Shown here one piece after another: positions 1 to 7,824 of a stretch of DNA of 13,980 nucleotides. The translations under genes and the position numbers were made by a program. Below the pieces are notes generated by a model. It saw only the letters and a list, made by a program, of their open reading frames with translations. It did no database searches and was not told where the DNA came from. Positions within the stretch are counted from its first letter, which is position 1. Every line of letters begins with the position of its first letter. The stretch is from an uncultured Rhodospirillales bacterium. GTDB lineage: Bacteria > Pseudomonadota > Alphaproteobacteria > Rhodospirillales > 2-02-FULL-58-16. The stretch spans positions 1-13,980 of the forward strand of contig CAJXGZ010000030.1 of assembly GCA_913053795.1 (NCBI GenBank), in the 5' to 3' direction.

Positions 1-91
1 ACAGTGTAACGCCGTGTGCGAACGCCCTCGCTCTATCCGCCCGCCTTGGGGACCTTCGACTTAGGCGCCCCTGAATGTTGAACGCCGCGTT

Positions 92-131
92 TGTTCGCGG
101 CCGGCGTTCGGGGGAATCGAACATTTTTTTT
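92..131 (+). terminator. Hairpin plus T-run upstream of leuA (terminator or attenuator)
   Basis: TGTTCG (92–97) can pair with CGAACA (118–123), with a small CCG/CGG hairpin inside, and eight T follow directly (124–131). This has the form of an intrinsic terminator. An alternative stem, GAACGCCG (80–87) with CGGCGTTC (102–109), would be mutually exclusive with it. I see no clear promoter between the T-run and leuA (160), so transcription probably has to read through it, which would suit attenuation. It could equally be the terminator of a gene to the left of the window. Confidence 0.5.
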
Positions 132-159
132 ATGCCTGAGTTGAACAGAGGACAGTCCC

Positions 160-1704
160 ATGAGTGCTAACCGCATCATTATTTTCGACACCACCTTGCG
201 CGACGGCGAACAATCGCCGGGCGCATCAATGAACCTGGACGAGAAGCTGCGCATCGCCAAGACTCTGGAAGGAATGGGCGTGGACATCATCGAAGCCGGC
301 TTTCCCATTGCTTCCGGGGGAGACTTCGAAGCGGTGCGCGAAATCGCCAACGCCGTCGCCCAATCCACCGTTTGCGGCCTGGCCCGCGCCTTGGCGAAAG
401 ACATTGAGCTGTGCGCCGAGGCCATCAAACCGGCCCGGCGCGGCCGCATTCACACCTTCTTGTCCACCAGCCCGCTGCACATGAAGCACAAGCTGCAAAT
501 GGAGCCCGAACAGGTTCATGAAGCGGTCATCAAAAGCGTCGCCCTGGCCCGAAACCTGTGTGACGACGTGGAATGGTCGGCCGAGGACGGCTCGCGCACC
601 GAGCATGATTTCCTGTGCCGTTGCGTGGAAAGCGCCATCGACGCCGGGGCCGGAACCGTCAATATTCCCGACACCGTGGGTTACGCCATTCCCAACGAGT
701 ACGCCGATTTGATCGCCATGCTGTTCAACCGGGTGCCCAATATCGACAAGGCGGTGATCTCGGTGCACTGCCACAACGATTTGGGTCTGGCGGTGGCCAA
801 TTCCCTGGCCGCCGTACAAGCAGGCGCCCGGCAAGTGGAGTGCACCATCAATGGTCTCGGCGAGCGCGCCGGCAACGCGGCCATGGAGGAACTGGTCATG
901 GCGCTGCGCACCCGCCAGGACCTGATGCCGTTCCAGACCGCCATCAAAACCGAGCACATCACCAAGGCGTCGCGTCTGGTGGCGGGCGTCACCGGCTTCA
1001 ACGTACAGCCCAACAAGGCCATCGTCGGCGCCAACGCCTTCGCCCACGAAGCGGGCATCCATCAAGACGGCGTCTTGAAGTACGCCGCCACCTACGAAAT
1101 CATGACCCCTGAATCGGTGGGATTGCGGGAATCCAAGCTGGTCCTGGGCAAGCATTCGGGACGCCACGCCTTCATTGAAAAGCTGAAGGATTTGGGCTAC
1201 AGCCTGGATGAAACGGAGGTCAACGACGCCTTCAAGCGCTTCAAGGACTTGGCCGACAAGAAGAAAGACATCTTCGATGACGACATCGTCGCCCTGGTGG
1301 ATGACGAAGTGGTGCGCGTCAATGACCACATCCGCATGATTTCCCTGGAGATCATGTGCGGCACCAAACACCGGCCGCCGAAAGCCGAACTGGAGCTGCG
1401 GATAAACGGCGCGCTCAAGGCGTGTTCGGCCACCGGCGGCGGCCCCGTGGACGCCGCCTTCAACTGCGTCAAGAAGCTGTTCCCGCACGAGGCGGCGCTG
1501 AGGCTCTATCAGGTCCACGCCGTCACCGAGGGAACCGACGCCCAGGCCGTGGTGACGGTGCGTCTGGAAAATGACAATGAATCCGTCAACGGGCAGGGCG
1601 CCGACACCGACACCATGGTAGCCTCGGTCAAGGCTTATTTGAACGCGTTGAACAAATTGCTGGCCAACCAAGAAAAATCTTCGGCAAAAGCGCTTTCCGC
1701 CTAG
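160..1704 (+). CDS. leuA: 2-isopropylmalate synthase
   Basis: Cytoplasmic enzyme that condenses acetyl-CoA with 2-oxoisovalerate to 2-isopropylmalate, the first committed step of leucine biosynthesis. The product is 514 aa, a normal full length for the bacterial LeuA type. The catalytic TIM barrel begins with TLRDGEQSPGASM (residues 12–24; R14 and metal ligand D15). It also shows the metal-binding HCHND motif (H203, H205) and GERAGNAAMEE (234–244) with N239. KHSGRHAF (331–338) lies in the linker region. The C-terminal LeuA allosteric domain, from about residue 405, includes ATGGGPVDAAF and should bind leucine for feedback inhibition. The start is supported by AGAGGA at 147–152, 7 nt before the ATG. 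It is first in a co-directional run with mreB 63 nt downstream; no terminator separates them. Identification is secure. Confidence 0.97.
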   Translation: MSANRIIIFDTTLRDGEQSPGASMNLDEKLRIAKTLEGMGVDIIEAGFPIASGGDFEAVREIANAVAQSTVCGLARALAKDIELCAEAIKPARRGRIHTFLSTSPLHMKHKLQMEPEQVHEAVIKSVALARNLCDDVEWSAEDGSRTEHDFLCRCVESAIDAGAGTVNIPDTVGYAIPNEYADLIAMLFNRVPNIDKAVISVHCHNDLGLAVANSLAAVQAGARQVECTINGLGERAGNAAMEELVMALRTRQDLMPFQTAIKTEHITKASRLVAGVTGFNVQPNKAIVGANAFAHEAGIHQDGVLKYAATYEIMTPESVGLRESKLVLGKHSGRHAFIEKLKDLGYSLDETEVNDAFKRFKDLADKKKDIFDDDIVALVDDEVVRVNDHIRMISLEIMCGTKHRPPKAELELRINGALKACSATGGGPVDAAFNCVKKLFPHEAALRLYQVHAVTEGTDAQAVVTVRLENDNESVNGQGADTDTMVASVKAYLNALNKLLANQEKSSAKALSA

Positions 1705-1767
1705 CCTGGATGGCTTCAACTTTTTATAAAGGGGTGGAAGACCCGATCTAAAAGGAAATGCACGCCT

Positions 1768-2808
1768 ATGTTTTCTAGACTATTCGGCTTCCTGTCCGCC
1801 GACATGGCCATCGATCTCGGGACCGCCAACACCCTTGTCTACGTTAAAGGCAGGGGGATTGTCCTTAACGAGCCCTCGGTTGTCGCCATCGCTGAAATCA
1901 AGGGCAAGAAACAGGTTCTCGCCGTCGGCGAAGAGGCCAAGCAGATGCTCGGCCGCACGCCAGGAAACATCACGGCCATCCGGCCTTTACGCGACGGCGT
2001 CATCGCCGATTTCGAAGTCGCCGAGGAGATGATCAAGTACTTCATCCGCAAGGTCCACAACCGGCGCAGCTTCGCCAGTCCCTTGATCGTGGTCTGCGTG
2101 CCGTCGGGCTCCACCGCGGTGGAGCGCCGGGCCATCCAGGAATCGGCCGAGAGCGCGGGCGCCCGGCGCGTCTTCCTGATCGAGGAACCCATGGCGGCGG
2201 CCATCGGCGCCGGCCTGCCGGTGACCGAACCCACCGGCTCCATGGTGGTGGATATCGGCGGCGGCACCACGGAGGTGGCGGTCTTATGTCTCGGCGGCAT
2301 CGTCTTCGCCCGCTCGGTCAGGGTCGGCGGCGACAAAATGGACGAGGCCATCATCGGCTATATCCGCCGCAACCATAACCTTTTGGTCGGCGAAAGCAGC
2401 GCCGGGCGCATCAAGGAGGAAATCGGCTCCGCTTGGCCGCCCGATGAAGGCGACGGGCCGACCATGGAAATCAAGGGACGCGACCTGATGAACGGCGTGC
2501 CCAAGGAGCTGACCATCAGCGAGCGCCAGATCGCCGAAAGCCTGGCCGAACCGGTCAGCTCCATCATCGAGGCGGTCAAGGTGTGCCTTGAGCACACCGA
2601 GCCGGAACTGGCCGCCGATATCGTCGACAAAGGCATTGTTCTCACCGGCGGCGGCGCGCTTCTCACCAACATTGATTTCGCCTTAAGGCACGCCACCGGA
2701 CTACCGGTGTCGCTGGCCGACGATCCGTTGTCGTGCGTCGTTCTCGGCACCGGCCGCGCACTTGAGGAAATGAAGAGCCTAAAAGATATTTTGACAACAA
2801 TGTATTAA
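1768..2808 (+). CDS. mreB: Rod shape-determining actin homologue MreB
   Basis: Actin-like ATPase that forms membrane-bound filaments and positions the elongation machinery. The product is 346 aa, about the length of E. coli MreB. The N-terminus MFSRLFGFLS is amphipathic, as expected for direct membrane attachment. Phosphate-1 loop DLGTANT is at 16–22. EEPMAAAIGAG (139–149) carries the catalytic Glu (E140), phosphate-2 DIGGGTTEV is at 162–170, and the adenosine loop GIVLTGGGALL is at 289–299. AAAGGA at 1751–1756 lies 11 nt before the ATG. An out-of-frame ATG at 1758 is ignored. mreC follows after 92 nt, the longest ordinary gap in the cluster; it is AT-rich (TATTATTTAATATGAT) and could hold an internal promoter, though I found no good -35 box. 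Confidence 0.98.
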   Translation: MFSRLFGFLSADMAIDLGTANTLVYVKGRGIVLNEPSVVAIAEIKGKKQVLAVGEEAKQMLGRTPGNITAIRPLRDGVIADFEVAEEMIKYFIRKVHNRRSFASPLIVVCVPSGSTAVERRAIQESAESAGARRVFLIEEPMAAAIGAGLPVTEPTGSMVVDIGGGTTEVAVLCLGGIVFARSVRVGGDKMDEAIIGYIRRNHNLLVGESSAGRIKEEIGSAWPPDEGDGPTMEIKGRDLMNGVPKELTISERQIAESLAEPVSSIIEAVKVCLEHTEPELAADIVDKGIVLTGGGALLTNIDFALRHATGLPVSLADDPLSCVVLGTGRALEEMKSLKDILTTMY

Positions 2809-2900
2809 CTTCCCGGCGTCTATTATTTAATATGATGTTCGGTGATTTAGCCACGAACGCCACCCTTTAAAGACGCCTGTTTAAGCGAAGGGAGAGCGGA

Positions 2901-3833
2901 TTGAAGTTTCGATTGCATCCAGTTTCGCAAGTTACGGCGCCGATCAAAAGCCTGGCCCAAAGGTTCGCCCTTGTCGGATTTATCGCGCTTTCCTTCGCCA
3001 TGATGCTGTCAGGCAAAGCGGACATTTCGCTGATTGAGCGTATACGCGTCCAGGCGTCCGACGCCGTCGCGCCAATCCTAGACGCCATCTCGCGCCCCGT
3101 GGCCACGGTCACTGAAATCGCGGATCAGTTGGAGGAACTCTCCCAAATTCAGGCGGAAAACACGCGCCTGAAAAAGGACAGGGCGCAGCTTTTGCAATGG
3201 CAGACCGTGGCCCGTCAACTTGAGGCCGAAAACAAGGCCCTGCGCGGCCTTCTCAAATTCTCCCCGCCGCCGAAAGCCACCTACATCACTTCCCGCGTCA
3301 TCGCCAACGCCGTCGGCGCCTTCGCCCATAGCCTGCTTCTCAACGTCGGCGCGCCCGATGGCGTGAAAAAAGATCAGGCCGTCACCACCGGCAAGGGTTT
3401 GATCGGCCGCATCGCCAGCGTCGGCAACCGTTCATCATGGGTGCTGTTGATCACCGACCTCAACTCGCGCATCCCGGTTGTGATCGAATCCACGCGCACG
3501 CGCGCCATCATGGCCGGCAACAACTCGGACCGGCCGCGCCTGATTCATTTGTCGCCAGGGGCCATGGTGTCGCCCGGCGAGCGCATTATAACCTCCGGCC
3601 ACGGCGGCGTTTTCCCGCCCGGGTTGGCCATTGGGACCGTTTCCTCGGTCAGCGACAGCGGTATTGAAATACAGCCCTTCAATGACCGCCGCCGCGTCGA
3701 ATATGTCCGCATCCTCGATTTTGGCGATGAGAGCCTCATACGGCCCGCTCCGTTTTCTTCAAGTCCCTCATCCGCTAGGCCCTCATCCGGCAGGCCCTCA
3801 TCCGCGCGGAAGGACGGGAAAAAGACTCCATGA
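2901..3833 (+). CDS. mreC: Cell shape-determining protein MreC
   Basis: Periplasmic scaffold of the elongasome that contacts PBP2 and is anchored by one N-terminal membrane helix. The product is 310 aa: short cytoplasmic N-terminus, TM helix about 22–37 (FALVGFIALSFAMML), coiled coil about 74–118 (ENTRLKKDRAQLL, EAENKALRGLL), then the MreC beta domains to about 280, with GLIGRIASVG and SGHGGVFPPGLAIG. The start is TTG, chosen because GGGAGA lies about 6 nt upstream and no ATG fits the conserved N-terminus. The last 25 residues are a Ser/Pro/Arg-rich tail (SSARPSSGRPSSAR) made by a 15-bp DNA repeat; such tails vary within the family. The stop overlaps the mreD start as ATGA, which suggests translational coupling. 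Confidence 0.95.
   Translation: MKFRLHPVSQVTAPIKSLAQRFALVGFIALSFAMMLSGKADISLIERIRVQASDAVAPILDAISRPVATVTEIADQLEELSQIQAENTRLKKDRAQLLQWQTVARQLEAENKALRGLLKFSPPPKATYITSRVIANAVGAFAHSLLLNVGAPDGVKKDQAVTTGKGLIGRIASVGNRSSWVLLITDLNSRIPVVIESTRTRAIMAGNNSDRPRLIHLSPGAMVSPGERIITSGHGGVFPPGLAIGTVSSVSDSGIEIQPFNDRRRVEYVRILDFGDESLIRPAPFSSSPSSARPSSGRPSSARKDGKKTP
3765..3809 (+). repeat. 15-bp tandem repeat in the 3' end of mreC
   Basis: Three adjacent units of CCCTCATCCGnnnGG (3765–3779, 3780–3794, 3795–3809) differ at only a few bases each. They encode the repeated P-S-S-A/G-R-P-S-S tail of MreC. The unit length is a multiple of three, so changes in copy number would keep the frame. Confidence 0.85.
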
Positions 3834-4345
3834 GACCCGCTTACTGGCGTCGTATGGATGTGGCCGCGCGCCGGCTAACGCCCTTTGGGTTGACGTTGAT
3901 TCTGGTTGTGCTCAATGTCGTTCCCCTGCATGTCCCGGCGCTGGCCATGGTTTTTCCCGTGCTGCCTCTCATAGCCATCTACCACTGGGCCATTTACAGG
4001 CCTGAATTGATGCCTTACTACGCGGTTTTCTTCATCGGCCTGTTGCAAGACATCCTGACCAACATGCCCATAGGGGTTAACGCTTTGGTGTTTCTCGGCG
4101 TTCATGGCGCCGTTATCTCGCAATCCCGCTTTTTCACCGGCAAGTCTTTCGCCATTGTGTGGCTGGGCTTCGCCCTTGTGGCGGCGGCCGCGACGCTGGC
4201 GAATTGGGTGTTGATCTCGGTTTACAATATGGCTCTCATCTCTCCCGGCGCGGTGTTTTTCCAATATCTTTTGACGTTGGGGTGCTTTCCGTTTTTCGCC
4301 TGGGTGTTCCTGCGCTGGCAACAAACCTTCCTGGAGCACGGTTGA
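3830..4345 (+). CDS. mreD: Rod shape-determining membrane protein MreD
   Basis: Integral inner-membrane partner of MreC in the elongation complex. The product is 171 aa, close to the usual 160–175. It is strongly hydrophobic with about five predicted helices. The conserved segment YYAVFFIGLLQDILTNMPIG, followed by VNAL, is the recognisable MreD core. The start ATG overlaps the mreC stop by 4 nt (ATGA), typical of coupled mreC–mreD pairs. The TGA stop abuts the left end of an inverted-repeat element (first base 4345), so the element lies exactly between mreD and mrdA. If transcription from the cluster enters the element, mreD mRNA ends in a very stable hairpin. Confidence 0.93.
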   Translation: MRPAYWRRMDVAARRLTPFGLTLILVVLNVVPLHVPALAMVFPVLPLIAIYHWAIYRPELMPYYAVFFIGLLQDILTNMPIGVNALVFLGVHGAVISQSRFFTGKSFAIVWLGFALVAAAATLANWVLISVYNMALISPGAVFFQYLLTLGCFPFFAWVFLRWQQTFLEHG

Positions 4346-4540
4346 GTACCGTACAGTGCAATTAACGACCCCATACGATCACTTTTCCAGTTTCCTCAGG
4401 TAGGAGGGGGGGCGCCAGCGATGCTATAGCATCGTCAAGCGCTCCCGACGCCCCGAGGGGACTGGAAAAGCGACCCTTAAGGGCGGTCTTCCAAGGCTTC
4501 CGACCTTCGTATGGGGTCGTTAATTGCACTGTACGGTACT
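4345..4540. mobile_element. MITE-like palindromic element between mreD and mrdA
   Basis: Two perfect 34-bp inverted arms bound this stretch: 4345–4378 (begins AGTACCGTACAGTGCAATTA) and 4507–4540 (ends GCACTGTACGGTACT). Inside is a second pair, CTTTTCCAGT (4382–4391) with ACTGGAAAAG (4461–4470). At the centre is a 16-bp palindrome, CGATGCTATAGCATCG (4419–4434). The right half carries an extra ~36 nt (4471–4506) with no partner on the left. TA at 4347–4348 and at 4537–4538 could be a target duplication of the IS630/Tc1-mariner kind, leaving a 188-bp element. No transposase is encoded, so it would depend on one elsewhere. The calls of inverted repeats are direct from sequence; mobility is inferred. 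Confidence 0.72.
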
Positions 4541-4543
4541 AGC

Positions 4544-6442
4544 ATGCTCAGGGACAGCGACCGCCACAAACTTTTCAGCCGCCGCGCCACCATGTTGGCG
4601 GGAGGCAAAATGTTGCTGCTGTCTGCGCTCGTGGGCCGCATGTATTACCTGCAAGTCATCGATTCCAAACGCTACGCGACGCTGGCCGAGGAGAACCGCA
4701 TCAGTCTAAGGCTGCTTCCGCCGCCCCGCGGCTCCATCATCGACCGTTTCGGCAAGCCAATGGCGGTCAACCGGCAGAACTACCGGGTGGTGATGAACGC
4801 CGAGAGCGTCCAGGACGCCGAAAGAATGCTGGACGTGCTTGGCGACATCATCAAAATCGGCGGCGGCGAGCGGCGGCGGATTCTCCGGGAATTCCAGCAC
4901 AAGCGCAGTTTCGTGCCCGTCACCTTGCGCGAGAACCTGAATTGGGACGAAGTCGCGCGCGTAGAAGTCAACGCCCCGGACTTGCCCGGCGTAACCATCG
5001 ACGTCGGCCAAAGCCGCTATTACCCAAACGCTTACGAGACGGCGCATATCCTGGGGTACGTGGCCGCCGTTTCCGGTAAGGAGAGGCGCGGCGATCCCTT
5101 GTTGGAGCTTCCGGGTTTTCGCGTCGGCAAAACCGGCATTGAGAAAACCCACGATTTGGCGCTGCGCGGCGCCGGCGGCCGCTCCCAGGTGGAAGTCAAC
5201 GCCTTGGGAAGGGTGATCCGCGAATTGGAGCGCCTGGAAGGCCTGCCCGGCGCCGAGGTCGGCCTGACCATCGATCTTGGCCTTCAAACCATGGTCAGCC
5301 GGCGCTTGAAAGGGAAAAGCGCGGCCGTGGTGGTTCTCGATACGCATAACGGCGACGTCTTGGCCATGGTCTCAACGCCCAGCTTCGATCCCAACGCCTT
5401 CAACAAGGGATTCAGCGCCGAGGAATGGAAAAACCTGATTTCCGACAGCCGGGCGCCGCTGACCAATAAAACAATTAGCGGTCTTTATTCTCCCGGCTCC
5501 ACATTCAAGATGGTGGTGGCGCTGGCGGCGCTGGAAAAGAAAGCCATCACCCCCATGAGCGAATTCTTTTGCAAGGGATACCTCAAACTGGGAGAGGACA
5601 AGTTCTACTGCTGGAAAGAGGGCGGCCATGGCGTCGTTGCTTTGGAAAAGGGCATTCGGGAATCCTGCGACGTGTTTTTCTATGAGACCGCCTTGCGCAC
5701 CGGCATTGACCGCATCGCCCTCATGGCCCGGCGCTTGGGATTTGGACGGGTTCTCGGCATCGATCTGCCGGGCGAACAGCCGGGACTGATGCCGTCGCGC
5801 GGCTGGAAGATGTCCACCCTGGGGTCGCAATGGATGCAGGCGGAGACCATGCTGGCCGGCATAGGCCAGGGCTACATGCTGGCGACGCCGCTGCAAATGG
5901 CGGTTATGACGGCGCAACTGGTCAACGGCGGCTTGCGGATCAAGCCGCGCCTGACCCGCGATATCAAATCCCCCTTTCCAACCATGGAGGAACCGCCCTT
6001 TGAGCAGACAAAGCTGGATATTGACCCCTTGCATCTAACGTTGATCCGCAACGCCATGCACGCCGTCGTCAACCACCCCACGGGCACCGCCTACAAAGCG
6101 CGCATCGACAAACCCGGATATGAAATGGGCGGCAAGACGGGAACCGTGCAGGTTCGCCGCATCAGTGAAGAGGAGCGCGAAAAGGGCGTGATCAAGAACA
6201 AGGAACTGCCGTGGAAGGAAAGGGATCATGCGCTGTTCGTCGGCTACGCGCCCATAAAGAATCCCCGATACGCGGTTTCAGTGGTGGTGGAGCATGGCGG
6301 CGGCGGAGCCTACGTCGCGGCGCCGATCGCGCGGGACATCCTGCTTGAGGCCCAACGGCGCAAATCGGCGAGGCGGGGGATGAAACGCCCCACGAAACGC
6401 CCCGCGAAACGCCCCACGAAACGCCTCTGGGGCGAAGGGTAG
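4544..6442 (+). CDS. mrdA: Penicillin-binding protein 2 (elongation transpeptidase)
   Basis: Class B PBP that cross-links lateral-wall peptidoglycan with RodA. The product is 632 aa from ATG 4544. An in-frame ATG at 4511 would add 11 residues, but these lie wholly inside the inverted-repeat arm; MLRDSDRHKLFSRR from 4544 fits the family's N-terminus better. Neither start has a clear Shine–Dalgarno sequence. Positions below count from 4544: TM helix about 22–38, pedestal with PPRGSIIDRFG (60–70), transpeptidase motifs SPGSTFK (nucleophile S319, K322), SCD (374–376) and KTG (531–533). Cys343, Cys356, His362 and Cys375 sit where E. coli PBP2 has its zinc ligands as I recall them. The C-terminus is a basic repeat, KRPTKRPAKRPTKR. 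rodA follows 9 nt later. Confidence 0.95.
   Translation: MLRDSDRHKLFSRRATMLAGGKMLLLSALVGRMYYLQVIDSKRYATLAEENRISLRLLPPPRGSIIDRFGKPMAVNRQNYRVVMNAESVQDAERMLDVLGDIIKIGGGERRRILREFQHKRSFVPVTLRENLNWDEVARVEVNAPDLPGVTIDVGQSRYYPNAYETAHILGYVAAVSGKERRGDPLLELPGFRVGKTGIEKTHDLALRGAGGRSQVEVNALGRVIRELERLEGLPGAEVGLTIDLGLQTMVSRRLKGKSAAVVVLDTHNGDVLAMVSTPSFDPNAFNKGFSAEEWKNLISDSRAPLTNKTISGLYSPGSTFKMVVALAALEKKAITPMSEFFCKGYLKLGEDKFYCWKEGGHGVVALEKGIRESCDVFFYETALRTGIDRIALMARRLGFGRVLGIDLPGEQPGLMPSRGWKMSTLGSQWMQAETMLAGIGQGYMLATPLQMAVMTAQLVNGGLRIKPRLTRDIKSPFPTMEEPPFEQTKLDIDPLHLTLIRNAMHAVVNHPTGTAYKARIDKPGYEMGGKTGTVQVRRISEEEREKGVIKNKELPWKERDHALFVGYAPIKNPRYAVSVVVEHGGGGAYVAAPIARDILLEAQRRKSARRGMKRPTKRPAKRPTKRLWGEG
6382..6426 (+). 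repeat. 12-bp tandem repeat in the 3' end of mrdA
   Basis: GAAACGCCCCAC is repeated at 6382, 6394 (one change), 6406 and, partly, 6418. It encodes the K-R-P-T/A tail of PBP2. The unit is a multiple of three and sits at the very end of the gene, outside the transpeptidase domain, so length change should be tolerated. Confidence 0.88.
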
Positions 6443-6451
6443 GCCTCTGAG

Positions 6452-7615
6452 ATGAAGGAACAAGGCCTGCATAAGACCGAACTCACGCTCAAGCAGAAAC
6501 TGTGGCAGATTCAATGGTTCCTGGTGCTGTTGCTGTTCACCGCCGCCAGCGTCGGATTCGCCATGCTTTATTCCGCCGGCGGCGAGACGGCGGGAACCGG
6601 CAGCCTGAATCCCTGGGCGTCGCGCCAGATGATCCGTTTCGGGCTCGGAGTCGTTATGATGCTGACGGTGGCGGTCTTGGACATCCGCCTATGGCTGCGT
6701 CACGCCTATGCGCTTTATCTGGCGACGTTCGTCATGCTCGTGGTCATTGAATTGGGCGGATTCGTGGGAACGGGCGCCCATCGCTGGATCAATTTCGGCG
6801 TCGTCAACATACAGCCTTCGGAACTGATGAAATTCACCATGGTGTTGGCGTTGGCCCGCTATTTTCATGGCGGCAGCATTGACGACATTTCCAGGCCCCT
6901 CTTCCTGCTTCCCCCGCTTCTGCTGGTGGCGGCGCCTTCGGCGCTGGTGCTGCGCCAACCGGATTTGGGAACCACGGTGATGCTGATCATCGCCGGCGGC
7001 GTTATTTTCTTCCTCGCCGGGGTGAAGCTGTGGAAATTCGGCGCGCTGGCGCTGGCGGCCCTTGTTTCCGCTCCCATCGCCTGGCATTTCCTTAGGGACT
7101 ACCAGAAAAACCGCGTCTTGACGTTTCTCGATCCTGAACGCGATCCCCTTGGCGCCGGCTACCACATTATCCAGTCAAAGATCGCCCTTGGCTCCGGCGG
7201 TCTTTTCGGAAAGGGTTTCATGCTTGGCTCTCAGAGCCACCTGAAATTCCTGCCCGAGAAACAAACCGACTTCATTTTCACCATGTTGTCCGAGGAATTC
7301 GGCCTGATGGGCGGCCTTGGCCTGCTTGGCCTTTACAGCCTGATTCTGGTTTACGGCTTCGCCATCTCGCTACGCTGCCGCAACCAGTTCGGCCGCCTGG
7401 TGGGTCTCGGCGTCACCACCACTTTTTTTCTGTACATGTTCATCAACATCGCCATGGTGATCGGCCTGATCCCGGTTGTCGGAGCGCCGTTGCCGCTGGT
7501 TTCTTACGGCGGAACGGCGATGGTGTCGATGCTTTTCGGGTTCGGCCTGCTGCTTGGCGTCTATATTCACAGGGACACGCAGATCGGACGGCGCGGCTCC
7601 GGCGAGGAGCTCTAG
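6452..7615 (+). CDS. rodA: Peptidoglycan glycosyltransferase RodA (SEDS family)
   Basis: Polytopic inner-membrane polymerase that builds glycan strands from lipid II during elongation, paired with PBP2. The product is 387 aa with about ten hydrophobic helices, normal for RodA. Family signatures: GAHRWINFG (108–116) with QPSELMK (121–127); RQPDLGTT (168–175); QSKIALGSGGLFGKGF (241–256); FLPEKQTDFIF (266–276), whose D273 matches the essential Asp of E. coli RodA (D262); and GLIPVVGAPLPLVSYGGT (338–355). The spacing to mrdA is 9 nt, and the only SD-like run (GAAGGG, 6434–6439) lies in the end of mrdA, so translation may be coupled. It is the last gene of the elongasome cluster and is followed after 49 nt by tRNA-Lys. 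No intrinsic terminator is visible before the tRNA, so the tRNA terminator may also end this transcript. Confidence 0.96.
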   Translation: MKEQGLHKTELTLKQKLWQIQWFLVLLLFTAASVGFAMLYSAGGETAGTGSLNPWASRQMIRFGLGVVMMLTVAVLDIRLWLRHAYALYLATFVMLVVIELGGFVGTGAHRWINFGVVNIQPSELMKFTMVLALARYFHGGSIDDISRPLFLLPPLLLVAAPSALVLRQPDLGTTVMLIIAGGVIFFLAGVKLWKFGALALAALVSAPIAWHFLRDYQKNRVLTFLDPERDPLGAGYHIIQSKIALGSGGLFGKGFMLGSQSHLKFLPEKQTDFIFTMLSEEFGLMGGLGLLGLYSLILVYGFAISLRCRNQFGRLVGLGVTTTFFLYMFINIAMVIGLIPVVGAPLPLVSYGGTAMVSMLFGFGLLLGVYIHRDTQIGRRGSGEEL

Positions 7616-7664
7616 AACATATCGACAAAAGCCCATGACTTTGCTAAGGCTTCGCCTCCCTTAA

Positions 7665-7740
<76 letters not shown>

Positions 7741-7748
7741 ATAAAATC

Positions 7749-7782
7749 AACGCCCTAGCCGGAAACGTCTGGGGCGTTTTTT
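7749..7782 (+). terminator. Rho-independent terminator after tRNA-Lys
   Basis: AACGCCC (7749–7755) pairs with GGGCGTT (7772–7778). The loop is 16 nt and the T-run spans 7777–7782, starting 9 nt after the tRNA. It would end the tRNA and possibly rodA transcripts. Read on the other strand it is followed by GATTTTAT, so it may weakly terminate the convergent histidine kinase gene too. Confidence 0.85.
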
Positions 7783-7824
7783 GTTCCTTGGCAACACCTG
7801 AGGTAACAAGCAGATGTTATTTGC

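Noticed and set aside
226..1719. Long open frame antisense to leuA (497 aa)
   Set aside because: It mirrors leuA codons in a GC-rich gene, has low-complexity G/V/D/H composition and matches no family; leuA is certain.
2791..2836. TTGACA (2791) and TATTAT (2821) or TATGAT (2831) as an mreC promoter
   Set aside because: The spacing is 24 nt or more, far from 16–18, and TTGACA is simply the Leu-Thr codons near the end of mreB.
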